NCBI GenBank assembly: GCA_029339505.1
Contig: JAQISU010000115.1
Coordinates: forward strand, 12,721,001-12,785,000
DNA length: 64,000 nt
Reading direction: 5' to 3'
From: Unio delphinus
Taxonomy: Eukaryota > Mollusca > Bivalvia > Unionida > Unionidae
Shown: positions 22,945 to 37,000 of the stretch, piece after piece
Layout: each line of letters begins with the position of its first letter
How positions within the stretch are numbered: position 1 is the stretch's first letter
Notes under the pieces: model-generated
Databases searched by the model: none
Seen by the model: only the letters and a program-made list of their open reading frames with translations
Told to the model about the DNA's origin: nothing
Program-made: the position numbers and the translations under genes

Positions 22945-24790
22945 TTATATTGGACACTACCCTGCAGTACCGTTGTGGATAGACTGTTGGTTCTAGTGAC
23001 ATGGCCATATCATTTCAGCTTTCTCTTTTTGACAGTGGTGAGGAGGTCTTCATAATGGCTTACTTTGTGCCTGATGGTGTTAGGCACTTCTTCATTTGTG
23101 ATATGATCCATGCAAGAGATTCCAAGGATGGTTCTGTAGCATCCCATTTCAAGAGCCTGGATTCCTTGTTGTAATTCTGCTGTCAGGGCCCAGGCCTCAC
23201 ATGAATACAGAAAGAATGAGATAACTAGTGCTCTCAATAGTCTGATTTTAGTTTCTAGACAGATATTCTTGTTTCTTCAGATGGGTCTTAGCTTTGACAT
23301 AGCTGCTGTTGTTTGTGCTGCTCGTGACAAAATTTTTGCCGATGTTCCCTCTTCGATTATGAAACCAAGATATTTGAACTGGCCCACTGTTTCCAGTTCA
23401 TGTCTCCTGACTTTGATCTTGGTTGAGATTTGTTTGCCACTATTGACATCAGCTTTGTATTCTTGGCACTAATTTCCATGTCAAATCTGGAAGATGCTTC
23501 ATCCAGGTTCTTTACTAAGGTGGTAAGCTTGCCTTCAATGCTTGCTAGCCTATCAATGTCATCTGCAAAGTATAGGTTGGTGATGTTATGCCCTCCAATG
23601 CTTACTGTCACACAGTGGTTTTCCAGGGCTTCGCTCATGATGCACTCTAAGTAGATGTTGAAAAGCATTGGGGACAGGAGACAGCCTTGACATACTCCAA
23701 CTGTTGTCTTGAACCAGTCCCAAACAGAACCTTGAGCAATTAATACACTGGTAGCCTTGGAATACAGCTGCTTGATGGTATTGGTCAACTTTCGACCCAT
23801 GTTGTACTTATTCATTGTGGCCCACAATGCCTCATTCCACACTCGGTCAAAAGCTTTTTTGAAATCTATGAACACATGATAGATGTCTTGTTGATGTTGC
23901 AAGTACTTCTCACACAGAACCCTAAGATTGAATATCTGTTCTGTTGTGCTTCTTCCACTCTGAAATCCTGCCTGTTCTTCAGCAACTATTCCTTCTTCTT
24001 GTGGGTTCAGTCTGTTCAAGATGATCTTCAGCATCACCTTACTAGCATAGCTGATCAAACTGATAGTTCTGTAATTTTGGCACAGCTGGAGATCACCTTT
24101 TTTGGGGAGCACTATAATCAGTGACTGGGTCACCTGTCTGCCAGATCTTGTTAAAGATTTTTGTTAGTAGCTCTATCACTGATTCCCCACCATTCTTGAT
24201 AAGTTCAGCTGGGATGTTGTCTACTCCAGCTGCCTTCCCATTCTTCAGTGCTCTTATTGCTGACTCTACCTCTTCTTTGAGAATGGGGAAATCATCATTC
24301 TTTGTGGAGTTTGGAACCTTAAGCACCTCTGGGCAGATTGTTTTAGAGTTCTCTACAACACTCAGTCCATTGTTCTGCAATGTCACTTGAATGGTACTGA
24401 CTCTTGATTGCTTCTGTCTGGTGAGTCTTTCACAATTTGGAATGACTTTTTGCTGTTATTCTTTATCAGACTGTTCTCTATTTATGTGCACTTTTGTCCA
24501 ATCCAATTTTCTTGTGCTTTCTTCAAGTGTTTTCTGATATTCTTGTTTATTTTTCCGTACTCCATTACCCTTGTTGTGTGTCTGGTATTTTTTAGATCTC
24601 TTTGGGCATCACACAGATACAGAATCTCTTATGTAACCCAGGTTTTTTTCTTTGGGCGATGTAGGCCAGTGATGTCCTTGGCAGCTGTTGTCATGACAGA
24701 CATGAAAGTGTCATCACTTTAACATCAACATCTATCACAAAGAGTGGAGCAAATTTTCCTCCTACAACATTCTATAACAACAGCATAATA
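22945..24790 (-). mobile_element. RTE-like non-LTR retrotransposon, ORF2 fragment
   Basis: The - strand encodes a reverse transcriptase in nearly continuous frames: GGKFAPL-like and KKTWVT near 24640-24760, AIRALKNGKAAGVDNIPAEL (near 24240), LPKKGDLQLCQNYRTISLIS, EQAGFQSGRSTTEQIFNLR, DFKKAFDRVWNEALW, VGVCQGCLLSPMLFNIYLE and LYFADDIDRLA with the FADD catalytic motif near 23570. These are RT blocks 0 to 5 in order. The C-terminal stretch LGISCMDHITNEEV lies near 23100. A frameshift separates the frame ending near 24093 from the main RT frame. The endonuclease half is missing, so it is 5'-truncated and inactive. The clade is not certain; RTE-like is my best reading. Confidence 0.88.
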
Positions 24791-25287
24791 ATTGCAAATT
24801 TTCTGGCAACATAGTCTGAGGTATTGGTAATAAATATTGGATATACGCATGTAGCCACTAGGCAGCTTTACATGATTAATGGGAGTAGGCACTGTAATTT
24901 AGCTAATGCAAAGTTTCTTGTTGTTTTTTTACTGATGGTTACAGAGTAAGGAATAGGTTCTGTTGTCATCATGGTCTTAAATTTGTAAAGGTCGACCAGA
25001 TCTTCTATTGGATTGGTACTGTGCAAGACCTCCACTGTGACTCGCAATGCTTAATCCCCCTTGTACCCAAACTGACCCTCGTGTTAAATTCTTGTTGATA
25101 CCTAGTGACCCGAATCAATAAACTAGAGCCCAAAAAGTCGAAAGATGCTGAAATCACACTATGTAAAAGAACATAAATTCAATACAATATATTATTTGAT
25201 AGCTGGTGTAGCTACGTTTAAGAACTTTTTTCATTTGGTCAGAGTTCAGATTAAAAAGAACTTGACATCTAGCATTCTACATATCAT

Positions 25288-25494
25288 TTAAAAGCGATTC
25301 ACCTCTGCATGCCCATCTTCTTTCAGCTTTAGATTTCCAACACAAGTTCTTCCGTTTAAGACCCTGCCACTAAACTTAGAGATCGGGTCGCTGTGCATGA
25401 CTACTATCTGTAATATGGTCATGTTGTCTGGTATTGCTAAGTCTGACAAATATTTCATTCTCAGGAAATATTTTTGATATTCAATATATACAAA
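25288..25494 (-). CDS. Candidate terminal exon, unknown protein
   Basis: A 69-codon frame on the - strand ends in TAA. It follows a plausible acceptor, ATATTCCTCAG, in the same phase (0) as the donor of the last recognised phosphatase exon at 30733. The sequence, for example YLSDLAIPDNMTILQIVV, SKFSGRVLNGRTCVGN and KEDGHAEVNRF, looks protein-like. It does not resemble the usual phosphatase C-terminus, and I do not recognise it. It could be an alternative last exon, an exon of another gene, or a chance frame. Confidence 0.3.
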   Translation of the reverse strand, partial: FVYIEYQKYFLRMKYLSDLAIPDNMTILQIVVMHSDPISKFSGRVLNGRTCVGNLKLKEDGHAEVNRF

Positions 25495-25549
25495 CTGAGG
25501 AATATTTGATAATACAGAAATTTGTAAAGAAAAAGCCAAAAATTTCATA

Positions 25550-26107
25550 ATACAAAAATTCCTTTTAATTTATTAAATACCAGTAGCATGTTCTGTTTAA
25601 TATAGGCAAAGGATTTCTTACAACTTCTAACAATCATTGTTACTCATTAAATTTGTTAAATTCGAAGTACTGAAAGAATGAAAATTAAAGGAAAATAATA
25701 CAGTTTTTGTCTGTTCTCTGGCACTACAGTGTGGCATCTATGTTCCTGAACATATTTTTAGTTTGGACTGTTTTAGACTAATGTAACTTCCTGAGAATCA
25801 AAACAATACTGTTCTGTGTTAATAATTCAGTGAACCATTGCATGGAAAATGTTTATCATACAGGTTGTTTTTGTGAAATTCTTTGATACTTTTTCCCAGG
25901 TATACAAAATATGATAGTTTTTTTTAACTTATTGCAAAATAGAAAACTTTGCAAATATTCAAAACAAAAAGTACTTCATACTAAGATAAAGTACAGAAAT
26001 AATTCAAATTTTTGGGATTGATGACTTTCTAAAACTTTGGAGGTTATAAACTATTACAGAAATCGCAATATTCAAATTTCCTGATAATTCTGAATATAAT
26101 TGTATGC

Positions 26108-26189
<82 letters not shown>

Positions 26190-29100
26190 TGTTCATATTT
26201 CACCATATCAGAAATTGGCTATCATTCCTCCTTTTACAAAATGTTTCATGAATAAGTGAATGCATTACTTGTGGTGATGCAAAAAATAAATAAAAACATG
26301 ACTTGTACTATTTTTATACTTAATTCATGATATATAAGTGTTTCAAAACTTTCTGACTGTTGTGTTTAATTAAATTGAAAGTCACATCCTTCTTGTTAAT
26401 ACATTAATGGACCTGCCAACCATAACAAGATCTTTTCTGGAGAAAATTAAGGCAGTTCAATTTGTTCCACACGTAAGACCAGTATTCACTAACATGTAGC
26501 AAAATATCACGTACTGTTATTGTCAAGCTGGAAAACATGCATTTAAGAGTCCAGAAATGTGATTCATGACTGATATAGTAATGGTAAATATTGTGTACAA
26601 CTAGTCCTAAGCCTTTTCAAAGTTAATCTGAATCCTAATTACATTCAGAAAATGTCACCAACTGCAGTTCCAAATCCTATGCATCTCAATGGTTTTCTTA
26701 TTTCAACTTGATGGAATCCTTAAAGAAAAGTTTTTTTCACTTAGGCTGTGACAAAAGCAATCATCTTGCATGCCACATGACATTTTCAAATCAATGCACT
26801 GTTGTCCTTCATTCTTTTCCCTTCCAAGAATCTGAATATTTCCTTTAATTATTCGGTACTATTATAACTTTTTTCAGTATTTTTTTGGTCCCTTTTGTTT
26901 TGAAAATCTATTGCCTGATGGACACCATTTTTAAACAAACATGTACATCTTTGTCATGCAGATGTTATGCATAACAAAAGACATGCAATTTAAAGTGTCT
27001 GAAGTACTCCTGTAAAACTGGTCTGGTTCCCTCACCAACTCCACTGAATCTAATATGAAACCCAGATCTGAATCAAACATGGACATGCTAGTATCAGGAT
27101 TATACTACAAACAATAATATTTCTGTAATTTGTACTTTAAATATGTAAGTCTATATCTGAATGGGCCATTTCTTAAGACTTACAGTAAAACTGTAAGGGT
27201 TGGTAGGCCTATATTCAGATCATTGTGGTTTCAGATGGTGTGGCCATATTCATATCATGTGACCTTCTGCCATTACAGTAATGTATAGAAACTACTGTAT
27301 ACACAATTACTGTAAATGTCATATATCTGCATGTATTTTAGTTGGGTATAATTGTGAAACAATATCTGGTGAATTAGGTATTCTAGTTTGTTAGGCATGA
27401 TAATTTAGTCCTTAAAAAAGTTAATTTTAGAAGCTTATTTCTTGTTCCAAAATAGCAAGTTATTGAATGCTTTTTTTGTACCTATTTATTGTTAAATTAT
27501 TGAACTAATTTCAAGGAAACAATATTTTTCATTCACTATCTTCACATTAATTAGTATGACAGGTAGTACATGTCATAAGTTTAAATCCTTAAGTTTAGTT
27601 TATATATTTCATTCACTATTCTTTTAAACTCATGAGAAATATATAAATTAACACACAAATGAATCAATTAATGCCATAATGAATTAAACAAATGATCATA
27701 ATATTTAATAACTCAATAAATACAATTCTGCTCAGCAAATGATAAGCTTTAAATTCACTAAAGACTTAAATAGGATATTGATATTTTTTATTTCAATCAC
27801 AATAATCTGCAATATAATGTTCTTTATTTCACAACATTTGTTCTATATATTTCATAATTTGTAAGATAAACAATGCCCTTTACTGTTCAGTATATTACAA
27901 TAGAGCATAAAAAATAATTATATATTCCAACATTCATGGACTGAATTAGCAAACATAAAGACATTAATTATGACCTGCATGTAACAAAAGAACATGAAAG
28001 AAGAACAATATTTTATGCCCAGAATTATATGCGTGATAAAATTAGTCAATATTTCAAATTTCATTTTCGAAAATGTGCATTTAAAACATTTATTACGAGA
28101 AGTAGAAAGGTACTGATAATGCTTCTAATCATATTTTATTTAAAAACAATTTCAAGATGATCACTGTGGCAGCCATAATGGATGTAAGAGCAGCAACATT
28201 TTCGTTTGTGCTATCTAGACCTTGGGTATGTGTAAAGTTTCATTGCAATCCTCCAAGTAGTTTCAGAATTGTGATAACAAACTTATGCTAATGGAATGGA
28301 TTGTGGATGGAATACAACATGACATCCTAAAGGCTCTAACTTACAGTTTATGACCAGTAGAGAAAAACAATTTAGTCTGTCTTCAAATGAATTCATACTA
28401 GCACCATTAATGTGAAAATACTAGCAAATGCTGCAGGTTTTAGCACACCATTGCAGTCAAAAAGCAAATTTCCTCTCTCTAACATGATGAGGAAAACTAA
28501 TTACTTTCACAGAAATCTAAAAATCCCTTGCAACTTCTCACACACTGCTTATAGACGTTTTCAAATCCTGATGGATCCCGATTCTGTGAAAAGAAGACAT
28601 GAAGTAATGTTAAAAATGAATAACATTTGTATGCTGAAATTACTTGTGTTTACAACATCATTGAAGTTTTCAAATATTTACTACAATACCAAAGTTAAAT
28701 GTCATCTTAAAGTAACATTAAAACATCTTTTCTATTTTTTCTAGGTTATAGCTTTGGTCTTCCTTGTTAAGAGTCTCATCCTTTATTGAAATGATGATTT
28801 TAAAGAAGGGCATCTTAATATCAAAAGAGGAATAGCTCTGGAATACTACTTACTGTAATTAAACATGCAACAAAATGCATTATATGGTGATTTCAGTCAA
28901 TAGTAAAACACAAAGGCATGATTAATAAGCACAATACATTTTTAGTCATTAAATACAAAAATTACACATAATATTAATTCATTCTTTCTATGGCTAAATA
29001 TTAAATCATATAAGTCTATGTCAAATGAACTGTAATAACCTGCAAGATTAGTTAGTTGTTTAACAGAAACAATGACTAACTGAAATCACACTAACATAGT

Positions 29101-29410
29101 TGTTTGCTTCTTAATTATGAAAATAATTGCAAATAAGTAAGTTGTACCCAAATCATATTCACAGATACTAAACTCCTGTGCTGGAAGGTGTGGGCTTTCC
29201 ATGTTTGCCTTGGATGAATCAATTCATTTTTTTTCAACCCTTTTTTCATGTTTTTTCATTCACCATCTGGTTTTTCATTCATTTTTGATATAATCATGGT
29301 TTAGAGTATAAATTTCAATAAAAAATCAAGGCAGCTGACCTTGGCTGGCATCAAACACTCAAAACTTTGGATTATGAGCCCAACATTCTACTAACTTAGT
29401 TAAAACAGCT
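25550..29410. other. Intergenic or phosphatase 3' region, no gene recognised
   Basis: AT-rich sequence. I looked on the - strand for the missing last phosphatase exon (expected motif F-x-x-V-Y-x-x-C-x-x-C-C) and did not find it. An open frame of 110 codons at 28412-28744 on the + strand has no family match and high AT. Confidence 0.4.
26110..26183. repeat. (AT)n microsatellite
   Basis: Uninterrupted AT dinucleotide run of about 74 bp. Confidence 0.98.
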
Positions 29411-29423
29411 TCCATGTTGTGGT

Positions 29424-29680
29424 TGTTGTTGTTGTTGTAGAGTTTAACGCCATTTTTCAGCACATGATAGGATAAACATGGCGGCCATTATTTATGGTGG
29501 AGGAAGAACCGGGGAAAACCCCCAGAAAGAACCATTGACCCACGAGAAGCTACTGGAAAGCTTTCTAACATATACCCATTATCCGAATCGGAGACTCGAA
29601 CCCACACAGACAGAGGTGAGATGGCAGTGATCCGTAACAGAGAGCGTTTTAGACCACTCAGCCACTTGGCCCCCCCCCCC
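29424..29680 (-). repeat. tRNA-derived SINE, family A, copy 5
   Basis: Family A in - orientation with a GTT-rich tail at the left and a tRNA-like head ending in a 12-C run at the right. A perfect 12-bp duplication, CCATGTTGTGGT, flanks it (29412-29423, 29681-29692). Confidence 0.92.
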
Positions 29681-30732
29681 CCATGTTGTGGTAATGAATG
29701 CACTGGCAGAATCTGTTGTGTTTTTGTACTGTGACCCTAACCTTTAGCTAATGCCCCTATAAATGTGCAGGAACTTTCTTAAAAAACAACAATGAAGACA
29801 AAATCTTTACAGCTCTCCCCCATTAATATGCTTGGCTACAACATGATTCAAAATATGCTATGAATCCTGTCGCCGAAATTGTGAATTTAAAACAAAAAAT
29901 ATAGAATTCTGAATATGTCAGTTGAAAACTTTACATTAAACCATTGCACTTGCCAAAACATGTTTTTACAGTCAGCACTGGACTATAAATAGACATTATT
30001 ATTTTCATTGTTACAAATTGTATTCCCAACTGGCTAAAGCATAACTGAAATTACCCATTTCCCTAATGAGCAAATATTGTAACTGGTCTGAGTCATCTAC
30101 TGTATTTGGTATATTACACACATGACTGTTGAAATTGTCTTTAGCTATAAAGCCACTCCAGTAGATCAGTGACTTAATCTCTGCAAATAAACCAATTGTA
30201 CGAACCAGCCTATTGCAGGCCATTGTTTATCGTCATTGAATGGCAGATAAAGAATTTGTGGCATCATGTGTTTTGTACAAAATGTGATCTGTTGCAATCC
30301 AACAGATAATAAAGATAATAATAATCAAAATTATAGATAATCTATAATAACCTCATCTTTGGTATTTGTCATTCTAAACTAATAACTTAAGTGCTTCAGT
30401 TTAATTTTAACTTAGAGTGCATTATCTGATCTCCAGGGAGAAAGTCACTGACATATACTTGTTTGCGTAATGTAGCTACAAATAAAGTCCATTAAAAGAT
30501 TTAAGTGTCACTCTGTTGTGAAATAAGTTAGATTTATGAGTGATTTTATTTGTATTTAGAAATGACTTAACACTGATCATTTAAATCATCTATAATTAAT
30601 AAATTGAGACATAATCTCTCAATGGAAACCTTTTTCTTTGAACATAAATCCGTAACTTTCATTGGAAGGTGATACAAACAAACAAACTTAATTCATTTAT
30701 TGAATATTACCAAGGTCTGGGTAAACACTTAC

Positions 30733-30832
30733 TGTATAGGGATCTTTTATTATCAGCTCATTCTGTGGATCAAATTCTCCTAATAGCTTCAGTTTTGCTT
30801 TACTATTCTTGGGCTTCAATTCCTGCAAAGCA
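30733..30832 (-). CDS. ACP1: ACP1 exon 5, general-acid DPY motif
   Basis: A 100-bp exon after TTTTTTTCAG and before GTAAGT. It encodes ALQELKPKNSKAKLKLLGEF and then DPQNELIIKDPYT. KAKLKLLG, the DPQ turn and IIKDPY align with the end of the phosphatase fold; Asp of DPY is the catalytic acid. The exon stops directly after Thr in phase 0. Confidence 0.94.
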
Positions 30833-30979
30833 CTGAAAAAAAAATCACATTTTGCAGCAGCATCCTGTTACTTATTCAGGTTTACTTGTCCACCAAAGAC
30901 CCCCCCCCCATGTTATAGTTTAATGTGGGTATAATGATTTGAATTCTGTGACAATGCTTTCTATAAGTTTTAATTCTTC

Positions 30980-31033
<54 letters not shown>

Positions 31034-34000
31034 GAGTATGACTCGTGTGTATTTTCATAACCATATGCATCATGATTGGGGTGGAAAGAGAGTTGACAGG
31101 ATTAAGAAAGAAAACCTCCACCATCTCTCCACGCATCATGACAGAGTTGCCATGTTGGTACAACGGAAAATTGCTAAGTCATTGTGGGTTACCAACATGG
31201 AATGGAAATGATTTCAAAAACTGAGAATGATTTTCTGTGTATGACCCCTGAAAGAATGTTTTTAGAGGGTTTATGGAGAAAGCGAGAGAGTGACAAAGAT
31301 TTATCTACATCATTATCAGATGTTAATACACATTTCCTAGTTTTAATGAAGACTATGCAATAGATATGATGCCAAATCAAATTTTAGATAATATTAACAT
31401 AGTCGCAATGCCTCAAAAACTGCACTAATACTACTGTATTTTTTCATTCAGCAAAAGACTGACTGAAACTTTTTGCAACAAGTTTAAACTTTTATTCTAT
31501 TCAAGGAAATCCAAACAAACCTTTGCACTGATTTAATGAGACCTTGTTGATCTTCTCTTGAACAATGCCAAATAATCCTACTGTTTAAACCTGAAAAGTT
31601 ATCCTCTGATGTATGTACATTTAAATTCCCAATGGCAGCCACTTTTGTTTAAAATAAAAGCCACACACACCAAAACTTCATAAATACTAAATCTATACTT
31701 CAATAGAAACCACATGTTTAGTCCTTTTAAAAACAAATGACCTTATCATGAGGCTGAATATACAGGAACACAGCTATGGTTTAATTCTGACTGCACTGAA
31801 GTCAATAGAACCATTATTAATTAGAATTTTATCCAATGAATTCAATAGAACCATTATCAATTAGAATAATATCCAATGAAGTCAATATAATCATTATCAA
31901 TTACAATAATATCCAATGAAGTCCATAGAACCATTATCAATTAATAATATCCAATGAAGTCCATTGAACCATTATCAATTAGAATTCTATCCAATGAATT
32001 CAACAGAACCATTATCAATTAGAATAATATCCAATGAAGTCCACAGAACCATTATCAAATACAATAATATAGAATGAAGTCCATAGAACCATTATCAATT
32101 AGAATAATATCCAATGAAGTCAATAGAACCATTATCAATTACAATTAGATCCAATGAAGTCAGTATAACCATTATCAATTACAATAAGATCCAATGAAGT
32201 CCATTGAACCATTATCAATTAGAATAATATCCAATGAAGTCAACAGAACCATTATCAATTACAATAATATCCAATGAAGTCAACACAACCATTATCAATT
32301 ACAATAATATAGAATGAAGTTAACAGAACCATTATCAATTACAATAATATCCAATGAAGTCAACAGAACCATTATCAATTACAATAATATAGAATGAAGT
32401 CAACAGAACCATTATCAATTACAATAATATCCAATGAAGTCAACAGAACCATTATCAATTACAATAATATAGAATGAAGTCAACAGAACCATTATCAATT
32501 ACAATAATATCCAATGAAGTCAACAGAACCATTATCAATTACAATAATATCCAATGAAGTCAACAGAACCATTATCAAGAAGAATAATATCGAATGAAGT
32601 CAATATAACCGTTATCAATTACAGTACAATAACATCCAATGAAATCTATAGAACCATTATCAAGAAGAATAATATCAAATGAAGTCAATATAACCGTTAT
32701 CAATTACAGTACAATAACATCCAATGAAATCTATAGAACCATTATCAAGAAGAATAATATCAAATGAAGTCAATATAACCATTATCAATTACAGTACAAT
32801 AACATCCAATGAAATCTATAGAACCATTATCAAGAAGAATAATATCGAATGAAGTCAATATAACCGTTATCAATTACAGAATAATAATATCCAATGAAAT
32901 CTATAGAACCATTATCAAGAAGAATAATATCAAATGAAGTCAATATAACCGTTATCAATTACAGTACAATAACATCCAATGAAATCTATAGAACCATTAT
33001 CAAGAAGAATAATATCGAATGAAGTCAATATAACTGTTATCAATTACAGTACAATAATATCCAATGAAATCTACAGAACCATTATCAAGAAGAATAATAT
33101 CAAATGAAGTCAATATAACCGTTATCAATTACAGTACAATAACATCCAATGAAATCTATAGAACCATTATCAAGAAGAATAATATCGAATGAAGTCAATA
33201 TAATCCTTATCAATTACAGTATAATAATAATATCCAATGAAATCTATAGAACCATTATCAAGAAGAATAATATCGAATGAAGTCAATATAACTGTTATCA
33301 ATTAGAATAATATCGAATGAAGTCAATATAATCCTTATCAATTACTGTACAATAATATCCAATGAAATCTATAGAACCATTATCAAGAAGAATAATATTG
33401 AATGAAGTCAATATAACCGTTATCAATTAGAATAATATCGAATGAAGTCAATATAATCCTTATTAATTACTGTACAATAATATCCAATGAAATCTATAGA
33501 ACCATTATCAAGAAGAATAATATCGAATGAAGTCAATATAACCGTTATCAATTACAGTACAATAATATCCAATGAAATCTATAGAACCATTATCAAGAAG
33601 AATAATATCGAATGAAGTCAATATAACTGTTATCAATTACAGTACAATAATATCCAATGAAATCTACAGAACCATTATCAAGAAGAATAATATCAAATGA
33701 AGTCAATATAACCGTTATCAATTACAGTACAATAACATCCAATGAAATCTATAGAACCATTATCAAGAAGAATAATATCGAATGAAGTCAATATAATCCT
33801 TATCAATTACAGTATAATAATAATATCCAATGAAATCTATAGAACCATTATCAAGAAGAATAATATCGAATGAAGTCAATAAAACTGTTATCAATTAGAA
33901 TAATATCGAATGAAGTCAATATAATCCTTATCAATTACTGTACAATAATATCCAATGAAATCTATAGAACCATTATCAAGAAGAATAATATTGAATGAAG

Positions 34001-37000
34001 TCAATATAACCGTTATCAATTAGAATAATATCGAATGAAGTCAATATAATCCTTATCAATTACTGTACAATAATAACCAATGAAATCTATAGAACCATTA
34101 TCAAGAAGAATAATATCGAATGAAGTCAATATAACCGTTATCAATTAGAATAATATCGAATGAAGTCAATATAATTCTTATTAATTACTGTACAATAATA
34201 TCCAATGAAATCTATAGAACCATTATCAAGAAGAATAATATCGAATAAGTCAATATATCCTTATCAATTAGAATAATATCGAATGAAGTCAATATAATCC
34301 TTATCAATTACTGTACAATAATATCCAATGAAATCTATAGAACCATTATCAAGAAGAATAATATCGAATGAAGTCAATATAACCGTTATCAATTAGAATA
34401 ATATCGAATAAGTCAATATAACCGTTATCAATTAGAATAATATCCAATGAAGTCAATATAACTGTTGTCAATTAGAATAATATCGAATGAAGTCAATATA
34501 ATCCTTATCAATTACTGTACAATAATATCTAATGACATCTATAGAACCATTATCAAGAAGAATAATATCGAATAAGTCAATATATCCTTATCAATTAGAA
34601 GTAAAACTGATGAAATCAATAGAACTCTTTTCAGCTAGAAGTATATCCACAATTTTACCACTGAAAAGTTTGTAATACTTTCCTTCAACCATGATAAATA
34701 ATACCAATAAAACTGAATGACTTTATGGTACAAGGTATCTGTCAATTAGATGTAACATTATGTAATGATCTGTCCTTCATGACACTAGACAATAATTTTC
34801 TGTACACACATTATGAATTTACATTTCTGTGCATTAATGAATTTAATTAAGTCATTCAAAAAATGTACATCATGACATGTTTAATTTTTTTTTGTCTTTC
34901 TAGAAAAATCAAGCCACTGAGATGTTTAATGTAAACTGAATTTCCCTTCAATACTTACCTCATATTTTCTTTATCCATTCCTAAAATGTATTCAAACTCT
35001 CTAAAATCATCACCACAAACCTGAAACCAGATTTTAATTAGATCAAATGATTTGCTTAATTGCACATGTAATGAAAATAACATACTTTCTGTCCATCTTT
35101 CCAATGATGCCTTCTCCTTTGCGACTCATACCACAACATCTAATGAAGAATTTTGAATTTATTTTATTTTTCACAGTTGGATTCATTACAATTATTTCTT
35201 ACGATTTCACTTCTACTGCATGCAGAATTAAGATGAAAGTTTGTGTTTTTCACACCTCTTTGTAATAAATTATTTAAATTTGTGTGCGAGTGCTGAAATG
35301 TAGTAGCTTCATGTATAAAAAAGGTTGTTCTAACTCAGCTTGTATAAAAGGTTGTTCTAACTCTACTTGTATCTCATTTGAATTCAAACAGTCTTTTCAG
35401 CAATGTACAGTCTGCATATCGCCCTTGCCACAGTATGTAAACTTCTCTTCTGAAAGTATTTAGTGACATTCTCTCTGCTTTGGATAGTGGAAAGATTACA
35501 GTCCTCACTCTCCTGGATTTATCTGCAGCATTTGACACAATAGGCCATGATATATTACTTCACCATCTCCAGCATGTATTTGGCATTCAGAATACAGCCT
35601 TACAGTGGTTCAAGTCCTACTTAGTTAACAGGACTCAAATTATATCTGCAAATGGAATACACTCCAGCCCAGTTGACGTATGTTGTGGTGTTCCACAGGG
35701 ATCTGTTCTTGGACCTGTTCTCTTCATTCTGTATACTCAGCCGCTCTCAAGTGTCATAGATCATCACCCAGTGTTGCACCAATTGTATGCTGATGACACC
35801 CAAATATACAAGTCTAGCCACCCAACTGAAGTTGATGCTACCATCCATGGAGTAGAAAAGTGCATTTCTGATGTGAAATCATGGATGACATGTAACAAGC
35901 TGCTGATGAATGATGATAAAACTGAGGCTATTCTGATCACAACACAAAGACTTTCTCATTCACATCCTTTACCTCAGACATTCTCATTCACATCCTTTAC
36001 CTCAGACAATAAATATCAGCAACACCAACATTAAATTTTCACAGTCAATATGGAACCTAGGCCTTACTCTAGACAGTACTCTCACATTGCACCAACATGT
36101 CATGAACATATGCAAGGCTGCATATCTTGAATTGAGATGCATCAGTTCCATTCGTAAATATCTTTCAGTTGATGCCACTAAAACGCTTGTGTGTTCATTA
36201 GAACTTTCAAGACTGGACTACTGTAACTCAATTCTGTCTGGTTTGTCACAATATTTACTCCAGAAACTTCAAAAAGTTCAAAACACAGCTGCATGGATCA
36301 TCTTTAGAGTACCTCGATCAGAGCACACCTCACCACTGTTCTGTACCCTACATTGGCTATCAATTTGATACAGAATCAAACACAAAATTTGTTCTCTGTG
36401 CTATGTTTCAATGACAGACTCCAGTCAAACATACCTATCCAGCCTCACCCATGTGTATACACCAGCTAGATCCTTACGCTCTTCTTCTGATAATCGTATA
36501 CTCATTGTTCCCAAGGTGAAAACAAAGTCATATGGACAACGTCCATTTGCACACCAGGGCCCCGCGATGTGGAACGAATTGCCCACTGAAATTAGACATA
36601 AAAATACAGTGGTCCCTTTTAAGAGTGTTCTTAAGACTCACCTGTTTTGACTGCAGGGACAACCTTAGTGACTTAATCATGTTTTGTATCTTATATATTT
36701 TCAGCATGTTTTTATGTTTTCCAATTTCATTGTTTTTGTCATTTGTTGTTCTGTAGTGTAGTCATATCATTATTGATGGTGTAAAGCGCTTAGAGCTTCA
36801 TAAGATTAGGCGCTATACAAAGTCCTCATTATTATTATTATTATAATTGTTTTATTCTTTATTATTTTACAAGAAGATAATTTCCTCAAAGAATTCAGCC
36901 ATGTTTGATGTATAAAAAATGCATGAAAGAGAAATCATGATATTTATTTTACATAAACAGCTATAAGGTGTAAAGGCAGCTAAGCCGCTACAACAACAAT

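Noticed and set aside
23269..24390. Several + strand open frames
   Set aside because: Antisense shadows of the reverse transcriptase encoded on the - strand.
30939..31211. 90-codon frame with His/Thr repeats
   Set aside because: Runs through the CA microsatellite; no family support.
31800..34600. CRISPR-like regular repeat pattern
   Set aside because: Head-to-tail repeats without unique spacers, in a eukaryotic intron; it is a minisatellite.
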